A DNA stretch of 64,000 bases from contig NZ_NKHR01000001.1 in NCBI RefSeq assembly GCF_014467285.1, positions 1-64,000 of the forward strand, given 5' to 3'. The notes under the pieces are model-generated. The model worked only from the letters and a program-made list of their open reading frames with translations. It searched no databases and was not told the DNA's origin. Position numbers and translations under genes: made by a program. Origin of the DNA: Xenorhabdus sp014467285 (GTDB lineage: Bacteria; Pseudomonadota; Gammaproteobacteria; Enterobacterales; Enterobacteriaceae). Positions 45,800 to 54,842 of the stretch are shown in pieces; the first letter of the stretch is position 1, and each line of letters begins with the position of its first letter.

Positions 45800-46852
45800 A
45801 TGAAAAAGTGGTTTTATCTGTTAGCCGCTGGGATGATGGCATTAAGCATGGGTTTGGTGAATACCGCTTCTGCTAATGATGGCAAGACGCTGTATTTCTA
45901 CAACTGGACTGAATATGTTCCGCCGGGTTTGCTCAACCAGTTCACTAAAGAAACTGGGATTAAGGTGATTTATTCCACCTATGAATCCAATGAGAGCATG
46001 TATACCAAGCTGAAAACCTATAAAGACGGCGCTTACGATTTAGTGGTTCCATCCACTTACTTTGTCTCAAAGATGAGTAAAGAAGGGATGTTGCAAAAAA
46101 TCGATACAAGTAAATTGAGCAACTTCCATCATCTTGATCCTAACTTGCTGCATAAGTCTTTTGACCCGAATAACGATTATTCGATTCCTTATATTTGGGG
46201 CGCAACGGCGATTGGCGTCAACAGCGATAATATTGATCCTAAGACTATTTCTTCCTGGGCTGATTTTTGGAAGCCAGAGTACAAAAGCAGCTTAGTACTG
46301 ACTGACGATGCGCGCGAAGTCTTCCAAATGGCGCTGTTGAAATTGGGATATTCCGGTAATACTACCGATCCAAAAGAGATTGAAGCTGCTTATCAGGAAC
46401 TGAGAAAATTGATGCCAAACGTACTGGCATTTAACTCTGATAACCCAGCCAATCCATTTATGGAAGGTGAGGTTGATATCGGCATGATGTGGACTGGCTC
46501 TGCTTATGTTGCGCGTCAGGCTGGCACACCTGTTGATATTATCTGGCCGAAAGAAGGCGGGATTTTCTGGATGGATAGTCTGGCTATTCCGGCGAATGCC
46601 AAGAATATCGATGGTGCAATGAAGTTGATTGATTTCTTGTTACGTCCAGAAATTGCGGCACAGGTTGCCAAGAAAATTGGTTATCCAACTCCGAACTTGG
46701 GTGCGAAAAAATTACTGTCGAAAGCAATGGCAGAAGATAAATCTTTGTATCCCGATGAAGCTGTGATCCAGAAAGGGGAATGGCAGAATGATGTTGGCAA
46801 TGCCAATATCCTGTATGAAGAGTATTTCCAGAAATTGAAAGCAGGTCAGTGA
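45800..46852 (+). CDS. potD: Spermidine/putrescine-binding periplasmic protein
   Basis: The 350-residue protein (E. coli 348) has a signal peptide ending NTASA-ND and the binding-protein core TLYFYNWTEYVPPGLL, VPSTYFVSKM, MMWTGSAYVAR and IFWMDSLAIP, containing the aromatic and acidic residues that bind polyamines. It delivers spermidine or putrescine to PotABC. It stands alone after a terminator and 366-bp gap, unlike the close potC-potD joint in E. coli. Confidence 0.95.
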   Translation: MKKWFYLLAAGMMALSMGLVNTASANDGKTLYFYNWTEYVPPGLLNQFTKETGIKVIYSTYESNESMYTKLKTYKDGAYDLVVPSTYFVSKMSKEGMLQKIDTSKLSNFHHLDPNLLHKSFDPNNDYSIPYIWGATAIGVNSDNIDPKTISSWADFWKPEYKSSLVLTDDAREVFQMALLKLGYSGNTTDPKEIEAAYQELRKLMPNVLAFNSDNPANPFMEGEVDIGMMWTGSAYVARQAGTPVDIIWPKEGGIFWMDSLAIPANAKNIDGAMKLIDFLLRPEIAAQVAKKIGYPTPNLGAKKLLSKAMAEDKSLYPDEAVIQKGEWQNDVGNANILYEEYFQKLKAGQ

Positions 46853-46874
46853 TCTGACATTCAGTTGAATTATT

Positions 46875-46900
46875 GGGGGAGCTTTGGCTCCCCTTTTTAA
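46875..46900 (+). terminator. Rho-independent terminator after potD
   Basis: GGGGAGC-TTTG-GCTCCCC followed by TTTTT, a textbook intrinsic terminator 22 bp after potD. Confidence 0.92.
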
Positions 46901-46912
46901 TATATTTGCAGG

Positions 46913-47785
46913 TTATTCTTTAAAAACCTGATTACGATGCCAGGTGATGAAATTTTCCAACGGATAATAGTCTTTGTTTTGGGGAAGTAATATAGGTTGT
47001 TTTGCAAAACTCCAAAAAAGCTGCTTAACCATTCGGCCGCCATTAATACTTTCTGAAACCAGTAAATTCATATTATTGTCGATACTGATTGAACCCATAT
47101 CGAATGCGGAATGGTGCAGTGAACATAAGGCCAGCCCGTTATTTACGGTACATGGCCCACCGTGTTGTTTCCATTTGATATGTGCCGCCTCCAGCCCAAC
47201 GGGAGTACTGTCATGCCGCAGGTTGTAACCACATATAGCACACTCGTAGTTATAGGCACGTAATATTTGCCGCCGAAAATGCGGATCACGTTTTTTACGG
47301 ACATCACTTAAAGAGAAATCCAATTGATTGGCGAGCAGTTCCTGTATGCTGCCAGGGAAATGTTCACTGAGGATTTGTTGTGCCAGTTTATCGATGGTAG
47401 CGGGTTTACTGCGCAATAACTTATAGCTTGATTGGTCGAAACCGGCCTTAACGCCGAATTCAATCAGCTCACGTCTTGGCGGTTGCCTGCTGCCAGTTTG
47501 TGGTGTGCAAAGCTCGGCATTCTGCAATTCCCAAAATCCATCGCCGCGTAATCGCCAGAAGGGTAAGGAAGGATCGTGGCTTTTACGTCTTGGACCAAAG
47601 TTATTGAGTAATTCCAGTAATGGCTGGTGGATCTCCTCCCCATAATCAAACAGTTGTTCATGGCCTTTCTGATATTGAGAGAGCACGTACAACAACAATA
47701 ATGGCTTATGTGGTGCACGTTGATCTCCCTTACGCCATATAGAAAGGTTTGAGATTGCAACTTGTAGTTCTTTGATTGTAGGCAT
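46913..47785 (-). CDS. HNH endonuclease with sulfur-binding-type N-terminus (phosphorothioate-DNA restriction)
   Basis: I start the protein at 47785 (290 residues), since the family begins shortly before IWRKGDQRAPHKPLLLL (16-32); an upstream start at 47971 would add untypical residues. The N-terminal half (APHKPLLLLYVL, LLNNFGPRR, PFWRLRGDGFWEL) matches the sulfur-binding domain of type IV enzymes that recognise phosphorothioated DNA. The C-terminal half is an HNH nuclease: CAIC (182-185), LEAAHI (His202), NGLALCSLHHSAFD (Asn216, His224/225). It should cut incoming DNA carrying Dnd-type sulfur marks. No dnd genes lie in the window, as expected for such an enzyme. Confidence 0.75.
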   Translation of the reverse strand: MPTIKELQVAISNLSIWRKGDQRAPHKPLLLLYVLSQYQKGHEQLFDYGEEIHQPLLELLNNFGPRRKSHDPSLPFWRLRGDGFWELQNAELCTPQTGSRQPPRRELIEFGVKAGFDQSSYKLLRSKPATIDKLAQQILSEHFPGSIQELLANQLDFSLSDVRKKRDPHFRRQILRAYNYECAICGYNLRHDSTPVGLEAAHIKWKQHGGPCTVNNGLALCSLHHSAFDMGSISIDNNMNLLVSESINGGRMVKQLFWSFAKQPILLPQNKDYYPLENFITWHRNQVFKE

Positions 47786-47985
47786 GTAAGCTGTTTGATT
47801 AATGGGTAAAGGTATTGCGATCATGCTCGCAAAAGTGGGGGAGGGCAAGGTGTTGGTTCTGAATTGAATAATTTTTGATAAGAATATCTTACTTGCTATA
47901 TATCTTTTGAGAATATGATAATAGAGAGTACGGAAATATTTAGAATGATTACTGTATACCATGCCCACCAAAATCCGATAAAGTC

Positions 47986-48922
47986 AGATAATAGCCCCAA
48001 TAACATAGTCAAAAAGATAGACGATATAAAAAAATAATTTCATTAATTGAAAGAGTTTTCCCTAGATTTTTACTATCAGATTCATTCATAATTAATGTAT
48101 TTCTTATCACTCTAATGCGAGAATAACTTAATGCAAGTTATAATATAATTTTAATTATAGAAAATTATATTGTAAAAATAAAATAATATCTATTTATTCA
48201 AAATATTAGTTTTATATCCGTTATACATAATGGAGTTAGTTACCTTTGGTATATTACATGGTGTGATTGTGCTTTCTTCTCAAGAAAATCTATTATGATA
48301 ACAGTTACTTTTTATGGATTTTAAAATTTATTTTACTGATTTTATTATGTTTTTTTGAAAAGATTAGTTGGTGGTAGTCTATGGAATTCTTATGGTAGCT
48401 AGCATGATCTGATTTGAATGGAACATCAAGCATCTTCAATGACGATGGGTATACTCAAGTAATAACAATGGCTATTAATAATTGCTTTATAAAATATATT
48501 TATTAAAATTAATAAAGTTACGCAAGTAAATATTAAAAAGAGTTTTTTAGGTTGAAGGATGACTCCATCATGACAATCATCTCTGCATACACCATATTTT
48601 TATCCATAATAATCTTAATTTAATTGATATTAATTTCATAAAATGCTCTGTTTTCAAAATTTACTATTTGACTTTAAATAGCCTTAACTCAATAAATATC
48701 TTCTTTCTGTTCCATCAATTATCTGATAAATAATAGATTACACTAACCCTATCCTCATAGCGTCTTTATTCTGAGATTTTTATTTTCAGTGATAGTGCCG
48801 CCTGTATCATTATGGAAAAAAGTAATGGGTAGAGTAGGAAGCTTTGACGTCATCAATAGGTTTGTAACTGACGTGATAATTGGATCGGATAATAAAAATT
48901 GTCAAAAGATCAGGAGGTCAGG
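47986..48922. other. AT-rich intergenic DNA without recognised features
   Basis: About 930 bp between the HNH gene and the PAP2 gene. No convincing ORF, IS remnant, RNA gene or terminator was found. TGACGT occurs twice within 40 bp near 48846-48878, meaning unknown. Confidence 0.5.
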
Positions 48923-49558
48923 ATGAACTGGCGCATTGAACGGTTAGGATACCGCCTATTGTGCTGTTTATTGGGATGGGGGATGGTTGGGGGTGTTTAC
49001 CAATTGACAGCGAGTTATCAGATGAAAGGTTACGATCAAGCAACAATATTACCGCTTTCTGTTATTGATCAGTGGATCGCGTTTTCTTCTAATGGCGTCT
49101 GGCTCTATCTCTCTTTTTTCTTGTTGATACCCTTGGCTTACCTGTTTTGTCCGCTATCCCGTGTGCGTTGGTTGATGTTCGCTATGCAGGGATGTGCTCT
49201 GTTTTCTGGCTTGATCTATTTGCTTTATCCCACGACTCTCGATTATCCGCTTATTGTGGGTGACAAAATCGCAGATCGTGTGCTGGCTTACTTGATCACG
49301 ATAGATTCAGCACAAAATTGTTTGCCTTCGCTACATGCTTCACTGACTGTATTATCTGTATATGTTCTTTGGCAAAAGGAGCAAAAGGTCAGGCGGTTGT
49401 TATGGTTAATGTGGGGCGTGTTGATCGTTTTTTCTATCATTCAATTACGGCGACATCTATTTATCGACCTGATGGCGGGAGTATTAACGGCAGTGATTGT
49501 TGGTATTTTGTGCCAGCTTATCTTGCGTTCGGTCGTAGTTCGTTCTGATTGTAAGTGA
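48923..49558 (+). CDS. PAP2-superfamily membrane phosphatase
   Basis: The ATG at 48923 is preceded by AGGAGGT, giving 211 residues; the frame is open 24 bp further upstream. About six hydrophobic helices are seen. The PAP2 motifs are present: K115...R119 (GDKIADR), PSLHAS (135-140, His138) and RRHLFIDLMAG (His178, Asp182). Such enzymes remove phosphate from lipids such as phosphatidate or undecaprenyl pyrophosphate, or act as inositol-phosphoceramide-like transferases. It lies 666 bp before a lipid-type biosynthetic cluster and may work with it. Confidence 0.8.
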   Translation: MNWRIERLGYRLLCCLLGWGMVGGVYQLTASYQMKGYDQATILPLSVIDQWIAFSSNGVWLYLSFFLLIPLAYLFCPLSRVRWLMFAMQGCALFSGLIYLLYPTTLDYPLIVGDKIADRVLAYLITIDSAQNCLPSLHASLTVLSVYVLWQKEQKVRRLLWLMWGVLIVFSIIQLRRHLFIDLMAGVLTAVIVGILCQLILRSVVVRSDCK

Positions 49559-50224
49559 GCCAGCAAATGGAGAACTTCATAGTGTCTTATTCCCTAAATT
49601 GGGCAGGTAGTTGATAACAAATGAGCTCTGGTTTTATGAAAGCAGAGTCTGGAAAAATGAAATAAAAACAAAATAGCATTTTATTTAGTGGATTATTCCT
49701 CTAAATAGTCTGCTATTAATTCAGAGGATTAAACTGGGTATTTTTATTTTCAAAAGATATATGTGCTGGTGAATTGATTATTTTCTTTTGTTTAAGAACA
49801 AGTAAAAACATTGGATTAATACTTGTACAGTATTTATATCATGCCTATATATAAGTAATTTATTTATGAAATAAAAACAAAAAATGACTATTTTTAATGA
49901 TTAAATCAATTAAGTTTACTTGTAAGATAACGTTAATTTTTACGTTACATAGATACAACAAATTCCATGATCAAACCTCATGATATGTCTTCTTTATTAA
50001 AAAAATTTTATGGCATTGAAATGGTTAATTGATAAAACTTTTTATTTTTCATGTACCTGTAATCGATATTTCAATTTAGTAATATGATGTATCATAAATA
50101 TCTACTTCCTGTTTAATCCGCTATCTGATAAATACTAAATTGATTTAATCCCTATACGCAGAATTCATTTCATATTCTGACAATATATTCAAACAAAAAA
50201 TTAACATTCGGAAGTAATAAAAAA
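49559..50224. other. AT-rich control region before the ole-like cluster
   Basis: About 665 bp with no gene seen. It must carry the promoter of the downstream four-gene unit. Confidence 0.5.
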
Positions 50225-51223
50225 ATGAAAAACTCAAACGAATTGATCCCATTAAAGATCATTGCCTCTGGAACTGCTTTGCCTGAGCATAAGGTGTATT
50301 CATCCGATTTAGATCTGAAATTAAATAAACCGACCGGGTTTGTACAAAAGCATTCGGGAATTGAATATCGTTATCATGCTGATTATGAAGCCTCTCCGGC
50401 TAAATTGGCGGTAGAGGCATTGCATAATACTTTACAAACACACCAAATTTCGCCGGATTCGATCGATTTATTGATTTCGGCTTCCGCAATACCTATTCAG
50501 GCTTTGCCTTATTCTGCCGCGCATATTTTGAAAGAGAGTCAATTAAAGGCAGGAACCGCCTGTTTTGATATTAATGCAAGCTGCGTTAGTTTTGTTTCCG
50601 CTTTGGATATTGCAGCAGGGTTATTGGCAACTAAACAGTATCAACGTATTGCAATTGTTTCTGCGGAGATGGCTTCCCGTGGTATTGATTGGTCACATCA
50701 AGAATCTTCATTGATTTTTGGTGATGGCGCGGCTTGTATGATCGTTGAAAGAGGGGATGGAAAAAGCGGGATTGTTACTTATAAACATGAAACTTATCCA
50801 GAAGGCCTTGAATTATGTGAAATCCGCGCTGGAGGAACCCGTAAAAATCTCCGTACGGGCATGGAAGATAAGGATTTTCTGTTCCAGATGCAGGGTCGGC
50901 CACTGTTTAAACTGACCGTTTCATTAATTGAAGGTTTTACAGAGCGCGTATTGGCGAGGGCTGACCTTAAGATGTCCGATATTGATACCGTGATCCCCCA
51001 TCAAGCCAGTCATTTGGGATTGGAACATATCCGTAAGCGGCTGAATATCAAAGATGAGAGATTTGTGAATATCTATCGTTATCGTGGCAATCAGGTCGCG
51101 GCATCGATTCCCACTGCGTTACATGAAGCTATTATGACGGATCGTTATTATGGTCGTGATTATGTGATGTTGCTTGGTACGGCGGCCGGGCTTTCACTCA
51201 GTGAGATGATTCTGAAACCATGA
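50225..51223 (+). CDS. Ketoacyl-ACP synthase III / OleA-like condensing enzyme
   Basis: The 332-residue thiolase-fold protein has the KASIII triad Cys120 (NASCVSF), His259 (PHQAS) and Asn289 (RGNQV). The wording PHQASxxGLEHI and the gene partners fit OleA-like enzymes, which condense two acyl-CoA or acyl-ACP chains into a beta-keto product, at least as well as FabH. It heads a four-gene unit with overlapping or abutting genes. Substrate unknown. Confidence 0.82.
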   Translation: MKNSNELIPLKIIASGTALPEHKVYSSDLDLKLNKPTGFVQKHSGIEYRYHADYEASPAKLAVEALHNTLQTHQISPDSIDLLISASAIPIQALPYSAAHILKESQLKAGTACFDINASCVSFVSALDIAAGLLATKQYQRIAIVSAEMASRGIDWSHQESSLIFGDGAACMIVERGDGKSGIVTYKHETYPEGLELCEIRAGGTRKNLRTGMEDKDFLFQMQGRPLFKLTVSLIEGFTERVLARADLKMSDIDTVIPHQASHLGLEHIRKRLNIKDERFVNIYRYRGNQVAASIPTALHEAIMTDRYYGRDYVMLLGTAAGLSLSEMILKP

Positions 51224-52230
51224 AAATTCTTGTAACTGGTGCAACAAGTGGCTTAGGACGTAATGCCGTTGATTACCTGTTAGCACATGGGGAGTCAGTT
51301 GTGGCAACCGGACGTGATCAGCGGGCGGGAGAGGTATTAACCCAGTTGGGCGCGGAGTTTCGCTGTGCCGAATTGGAAACCTTAACCGTGGATGAGGCCA
51401 TTGAGTTGATGGCAGATTGTGATGCGGTCTGGCATTGTGCCGCGAAATCCTCTCCCTGGGGCGATCCTGATGAATTTGAACGCATCAATTTGACCGCAAC
51501 ATCTATGTTGGCACAAGCGGCGGGAATATGTGGTATCCGGCGGTTTGTTCATATTTCCACCCCTGCCGTCTATTTCAATTTCTCGCACCAACAGCACATA
51601 ACTGAAAATCAACGTAGCCAGCGTTTCGCAAATGATTATGCCCGAACGAAATTCTTGGCTGAGGAATGCGTACTCCAACTGATGCGCCGTTATCCTGAGA
51701 CGACGTATATTATTCTGCGTCCTCGTGGGTTATTTGGCCCACATGACAGAGTATTGTTGCCACGCTTGATGGCACAAGTTAAGGCCAGCAAGGGAGTCAT
51801 GGTCTTGCCTGCGGGCGGGAAGAATGCCCTGGATCTCACTTATGTCATGAATGTCGTCCATGCGATGTCATTGGCGACGCATCGGGAAGGATTGCAAAGT
51901 GGGGCGATATATAACATTACCAATCAACAGCCACAGCCATTGGCAAAAACATTAGGGCAGTTATTTGACGAGATGAAGTTTGGTTATCGGATTAAATCAT
52001 TGCCTTATTCACTTTTGTATGGGTTTGCGGCGGTGTTGGAAGGTATTGCGATGCTCACCCGGAAAGAGCCGTTATTGACGCGTTACGGTATTGGCGCGGC
52101 TTATTACTCTATGACGCTGGATAATTCAAAAGCACGGGAAGAACTGGGCTATGAACCGGTTTATACCATGGAGGAAGGCATTCATTTAACAGCCAATTGG
52201 TTGAAACAGATAGACAAGCAGGCGGGTTAA
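51220..52230 (+). CDS. OleD-like NAD(P)-dependent epimerase/3-beta-hydroxysteroid-dehydrogenase family reductase
   Basis: The 336-residue extended SDR has the nucleotide-binding TGATSGLGRNAV (6-17), STPAVYFN and the catalytic YARTK (Tyr and Lys about 142-146). OleD proteins of olefin clusters are of this family and reduce the beta-keto acid made by OleA. It overlaps the condensing-enzyme gene by ATGA. The C-terminal part (about 250-275) has hydrophobic stretches that could contact membrane. Confidence 0.82.
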   Translation: MKILVTGATSGLGRNAVDYLLAHGESVVATGRDQRAGEVLTQLGAEFRCAELETLTVDEAIELMADCDAVWHCAAKSSPWGDPDEFERINLTATSMLAQAAGICGIRRFVHISTPAVYFNFSHQQHITENQRSQRFANDYARTKFLAEECVLQLMRRYPETTYIILRPRGLFGPHDRVLLPRLMAQVKASKGVMVLPAGGKNALDLTYVMNVVHAMSLATHREGLQSGAIYNITNQQPQPLAKTLGQLFDEMKFGYRIKSLPYSLLYGFAAVLEGIAMLTRKEPLLTRYGIGAAYYSMTLDNSKAREELGYEPVYTMEEGIHLTANWLKQIDKQAG

Positions 52231-52231
52231 A

Positions 52232-53038
52232 ATGGTTAAGATGCGTGTTTTTGAAGTGGGATATTGTACCCATCCCGGCTGTGTGGCGCTAAAAGGTGCA
52301 AGTCTTCGAGTATGTAAGTTTCCTGCCCACGCGTGGTTGTTGGAGTGCAATGACAAGCGCTGGCTGCTTGATACCGGATATGCCAGCCATTTTTACGATC
52401 ATACCCGCAGTGGGATTATTCGGTTTTATCGCACTGTCACGCCAGTCTATTTTGACACCAGAGATTCGTTGGTGATGCAACTGAAAGAGGAAGGCATTCA
52501 ACCCCATGATATTGATGGCATCATCATTTCTCATTTTCATGGTGACCATATTGCTGGATTGCGGGATTTTCCTCAGTCCAAATTTATCTGTTCGGGAGAA
52601 GGCTGGCAGCAGACACGCAATTTACGGGGTATCGCTGCGCTGAAAAGGGCGTTTGTACGGGGATTAATTCCTGAGGATTTTGAATCCAGAGTCAGTTTTT
52701 ATGAAGGGTTTGAAGCTTGTCCGTTGCCAGAAGAATTGGCGGTATTGGGTGAAGGGTATGCTGTGCCGGATAGTCAAAAACAGATGTTTATTGTACCGCT
52801 GCCCGGTCATGCGGCGGGGCATCTTGGCCTCTGTGTATTGACTGAACAAGGCTGGATCGTGTTGGCGGGCGATGCGGCATGGTCACCGAGTAACTATCGT
52901 GAATTGCGTGGGCCGGCACGGTTGGCGAATATCATTATGGATGATAGCCGCGCCTATTATGAGACGTTAAATAAGCTGCACCAGATTGACCAAAAGCAGG
53001 TTCCTATCCAGCTATGTCATGAGGGAGATTTGGAATGA
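52232..53038 (+). CDS. Metallo-beta-lactamase-fold hydrolase (lactonase-like)
   Basis: The 268-residue protein has the zinc-binding SHFHGDHIAGL (His101, His103, Asp105, His106), PLPGHAAGHLG (His about 194) and LAGDAAW. Size and motif layout resemble N-acyl-homoserine lactonases. In this cluster it replaces the alpha/beta hydrolase OleB. It starts 1 bp after the reductase stop and overlaps the next gene by ATGA. Substrate unknown; a lactone or thioester is possible. Confidence 0.85.
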   Translation: MVKMRVFEVGYCTHPGCVALKGASLRVCKFPAHAWLLECNDKRWLLDTGYASHFYDHTRSGIIRFYRTVTPVYFDTRDSLVMQLKEEGIQPHDIDGIIISHFHGDHIAGLRDFPQSKFICSGEGWQQTRNLRGIAALKRAFVRGLIPEDFESRVSFYEGFEACPLPEELAVLGEGYAVPDSQKQMFIVPLPGHAAGHLGLCVLTEQGWIVLAGDAAWSPSNYRELRGPARLANIIMDDSRAYYETLNKLHQIDQKQVPIQLCHEGDLE

Positions 53039-54312
53039 TACTCAAAACGCTTTGGTACTATTGGCGTGCCAGAAAACAGTGGAAATTTTCCAGCCGCCAG
53101 CAGCTTGAACAGCATCAATCGAGAGAATTAGCGGCATTTCGGCGCAATGTACTGACGAAAAGCCCCTATTTTGCCTCGTATGGCGATTTACCGTTGGCGG
53201 AATATCCGTTGATGAATAAAGCCATCATGATGGAGAACTTTGACCAGATGAATACGGCGGGTCTCAAGCGTGATGAACTGTTGGAGTGCGCACGGTTGAG
53301 TGAACAATCACGTGACTTCAAGCCGACAGTCGGTAAATTCAGTGTCGGGATGTCGTCGGGGACGTCAGGACAGCGGGGTATTTTTGTTATCAGTCCTAAA
53401 GAACGGAGCATTTGGGCGGGGACGATGCTTGCCAAAATGCTGCCAAACGGTTTATTTCACGGCGAACGCGTCGCACTGTTTTTACGGGCGGGAAATAACC
53501 TTTACGATAGTGTACAGAATCGTTGGATATCTTTCCGTTTTTTTGATTTGTTCGCTGACTTTAATCAGCAGGTGCAGGCGCTGGTGGAATACCAGCCTAC
53601 TATCGTTGTTGCACCAGCTCAGGTTTTGCGGGCGCTGGCATTGAAGATCCAGCAAGGAGAGGTGTCATTATCGCCAACGAAAGTGATTTCGGCGGCAGAA
53701 GTGCTGGAACCACAAGATCGCCAATTATTAGAGAATGTATTTCGGGAAGTGGGCGAAGTTTATCAGGCAACGGAAGGTTTTCTGGCGTGTACCTGCTCAC
53801 AGGGAACGCTGCATCTTAATGAAGAATTTCTTCATATTGAGCCGAAATGGATCGATGAATCACGTTTTAACCCGATCATCACGGATTTTACGCGGGAAAC
53901 TCAACCTATTGTGCGCTATCAGCTTGATGATATTTTGGTGGCGAAGAAAACCCCGTGCCCTTGTGGCAATCCGGCATTAGCGATAGAGCGTATTGAAGGT
54001 CGCAGCGATGATCAGTTGATTTTGCCAGCACATGATGGCGGAACTGTGAGTATTTTTGCCGATCCTTGTTCGCGGATGATTGCCAATACCTTACCGTTGA
54101 CGAGTGATTATCGGCTGACACAGACGGATTTATTACTGCGCTTGGAAGGAGACTGTGATATGGCGATCCTTCAACAATGCCGGTCCGCCTTGACGGACTA
54201 TTTCGCCAAACAGGGAGCCGATGTTAATAAAATTGAATGGCTGTGTGTGTCACAGGCAATATCGCCGGATCTGTTTAATAAACGCCGGCGGATTATCAGG
54301 AAAAAGGGATAG
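53035..54312 (+). CDS. F390-synthetase-like adenylate-forming enzyme
   Basis: The 425-residue protein belongs to the phenylacetate-CoA-ligase/F390-synthetase branch of adenylate-forming enzymes. It has the P-loop MSSGTSGQRG (106-115), an AATE-like YQATEGFLAC (about 240) and PIVRYQLDDI. A Cys-x-Cys (TPCPCGNPAL) typical of this branch is present. It activates a carboxylate with ATP, which could match the OleC position of olefin clusters. Last gene of the unit, followed by a terminator. Confidence 0.8.
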   Translation: MILKTLWYYWRARKQWKFSSRQQLEQHQSRELAAFRRNVLTKSPYFASYGDLPLAEYPLMNKAIMMENFDQMNTAGLKRDELLECARLSEQSRDFKPTVGKFSVGMSSGTSGQRGIFVISPKERSIWAGTMLAKMLPNGLFHGERVALFLRAGNNLYDSVQNRWISFRFFDLFADFNQQVQALVEYQPTIVVAPAQVLRALALKIQQGEVSLSPTKVISAAEVLEPQDRQLLENVFREVGEVYQATEGFLACTCSQGTLHLNEEFLHIEPKWIDESRFNPIITDFTRETQPIVRYQLDDILVAKKTPCPCGNPALAIERIEGRSDDQLILPAHDGGTVSIFADPCSRMIANTLPLTSDYRLTQTDLLLRLEGDCDMAILQQCRSALTDYFAKQGADVNKIEWLCVSQAISPDLFNKRRRIIRKKG

Positions 54313-54343
54313 TTGGGGGCTAATAGACTGCTTACCTGTCACA

Positions 54344-54379
54344 GCGCAATCGTACCGGAGGTAGTCGATTGCGCGTTTT
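54344..54379 (+). terminator. Terminator after the ole-like cluster
   Basis: GCGCAATCG pairs perfectly with CGATTGCGC over a 12-nt loop, followed by GTTTTTATAA. Its tail touches the yefM stop codon on the other strand, so it may serve both genes. Confidence 0.85.
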
Positions 54380-54624
54380 TATAAGCCTTTTTCGAGGGTT
54401 TTAGCGCTTTCCACTTCTGTAATAGCTTGGTTTAAGCGAGCTGCATTTTTAAGGCTTGCCATCAAATAGGCAGTCTCTTCATAAGCTCGAAAATCTTCCA
54501 AACTGAGTACAACCGTTGGTTTACCACTCTGAGGAGTGATCATGATTGGCTGATGATCATCGTTCACTTTATCTAGGGTACTGTCTAAATGAGTTCGAAA
54601 TGCTGAATAGCTCATAACATTCAT
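54379..54624 (-). CDS. yefM: YefM/Phd-family antitoxin without a toxin partner
   Basis: I start at 54624 (81 residues, MNVMSYSAFR) because GAGGTA lies 7-8 bp upstream; an ATG at 54630 is closer than usual to it. The sequence (STLDKVNDDHQPIMI, VVLSLEDFRAYEETAYLMAS, EVESAKTLEKGL) is that of YefM antitoxins, full length. The expected yoeB/txe toxin gene should follow directly, but the gene ends at a terminator and convergent gene. It may be an orphan that guards against other toxins or a leftover repressor. Confidence 0.85.
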   Translation of the reverse strand: MNVMSYSAFRTHLDSTLDKVNDDHQPIMITPQSGKPTVVLSLEDFRAYEETAYLMASLKNAARLNQAITEVESAKTLEKGL

Positions 54625-54642
54625 GGTCATTACCTCATAATG

Positions 54643-54686
54643 CTTACGTACTTATTATGGTACATATACCATAATAAGTACGTAAG
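54643..54686. promoter_or_regulatory. 44-bp perfect palindrome, likely yefM operator
   Basis: CTTACGTACTTATTATGGT (54643-54661) is repeated inverted at 54668-54686 around ACATAT. It starts 19 bp upstream of the yefM ATG. YefM proteins bind palindromes with a TGTACA-like core next to their start, so this is a good operator candidate. Confidence 0.75.
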
Positions 54687-54842
54687 TGTAATATTCGAAC
54701 AAATTGTTTCCTTTACAACCCCAATCTTCATGGCTAGAATGGCGCCCCTAAACCTTCCTGAATTTGTGCTGCTGCAGGAAAAACAACACTTCTTCCCCAT
54801 CAAAAAGGAAGAAGCGATTTTTTGTTTTTCTAGGTAGCTAAC

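Noticed and set aside
50225..51223. Housekeeping FabH (ketoacyl-ACP synthase III)
   Set aside because: FabH lies in the plsX-fabHDG-acpP cluster in enteric bacteria; here the partners are an OleD-like reductase, a metallo-hydrolase and an adenylating enzyme.
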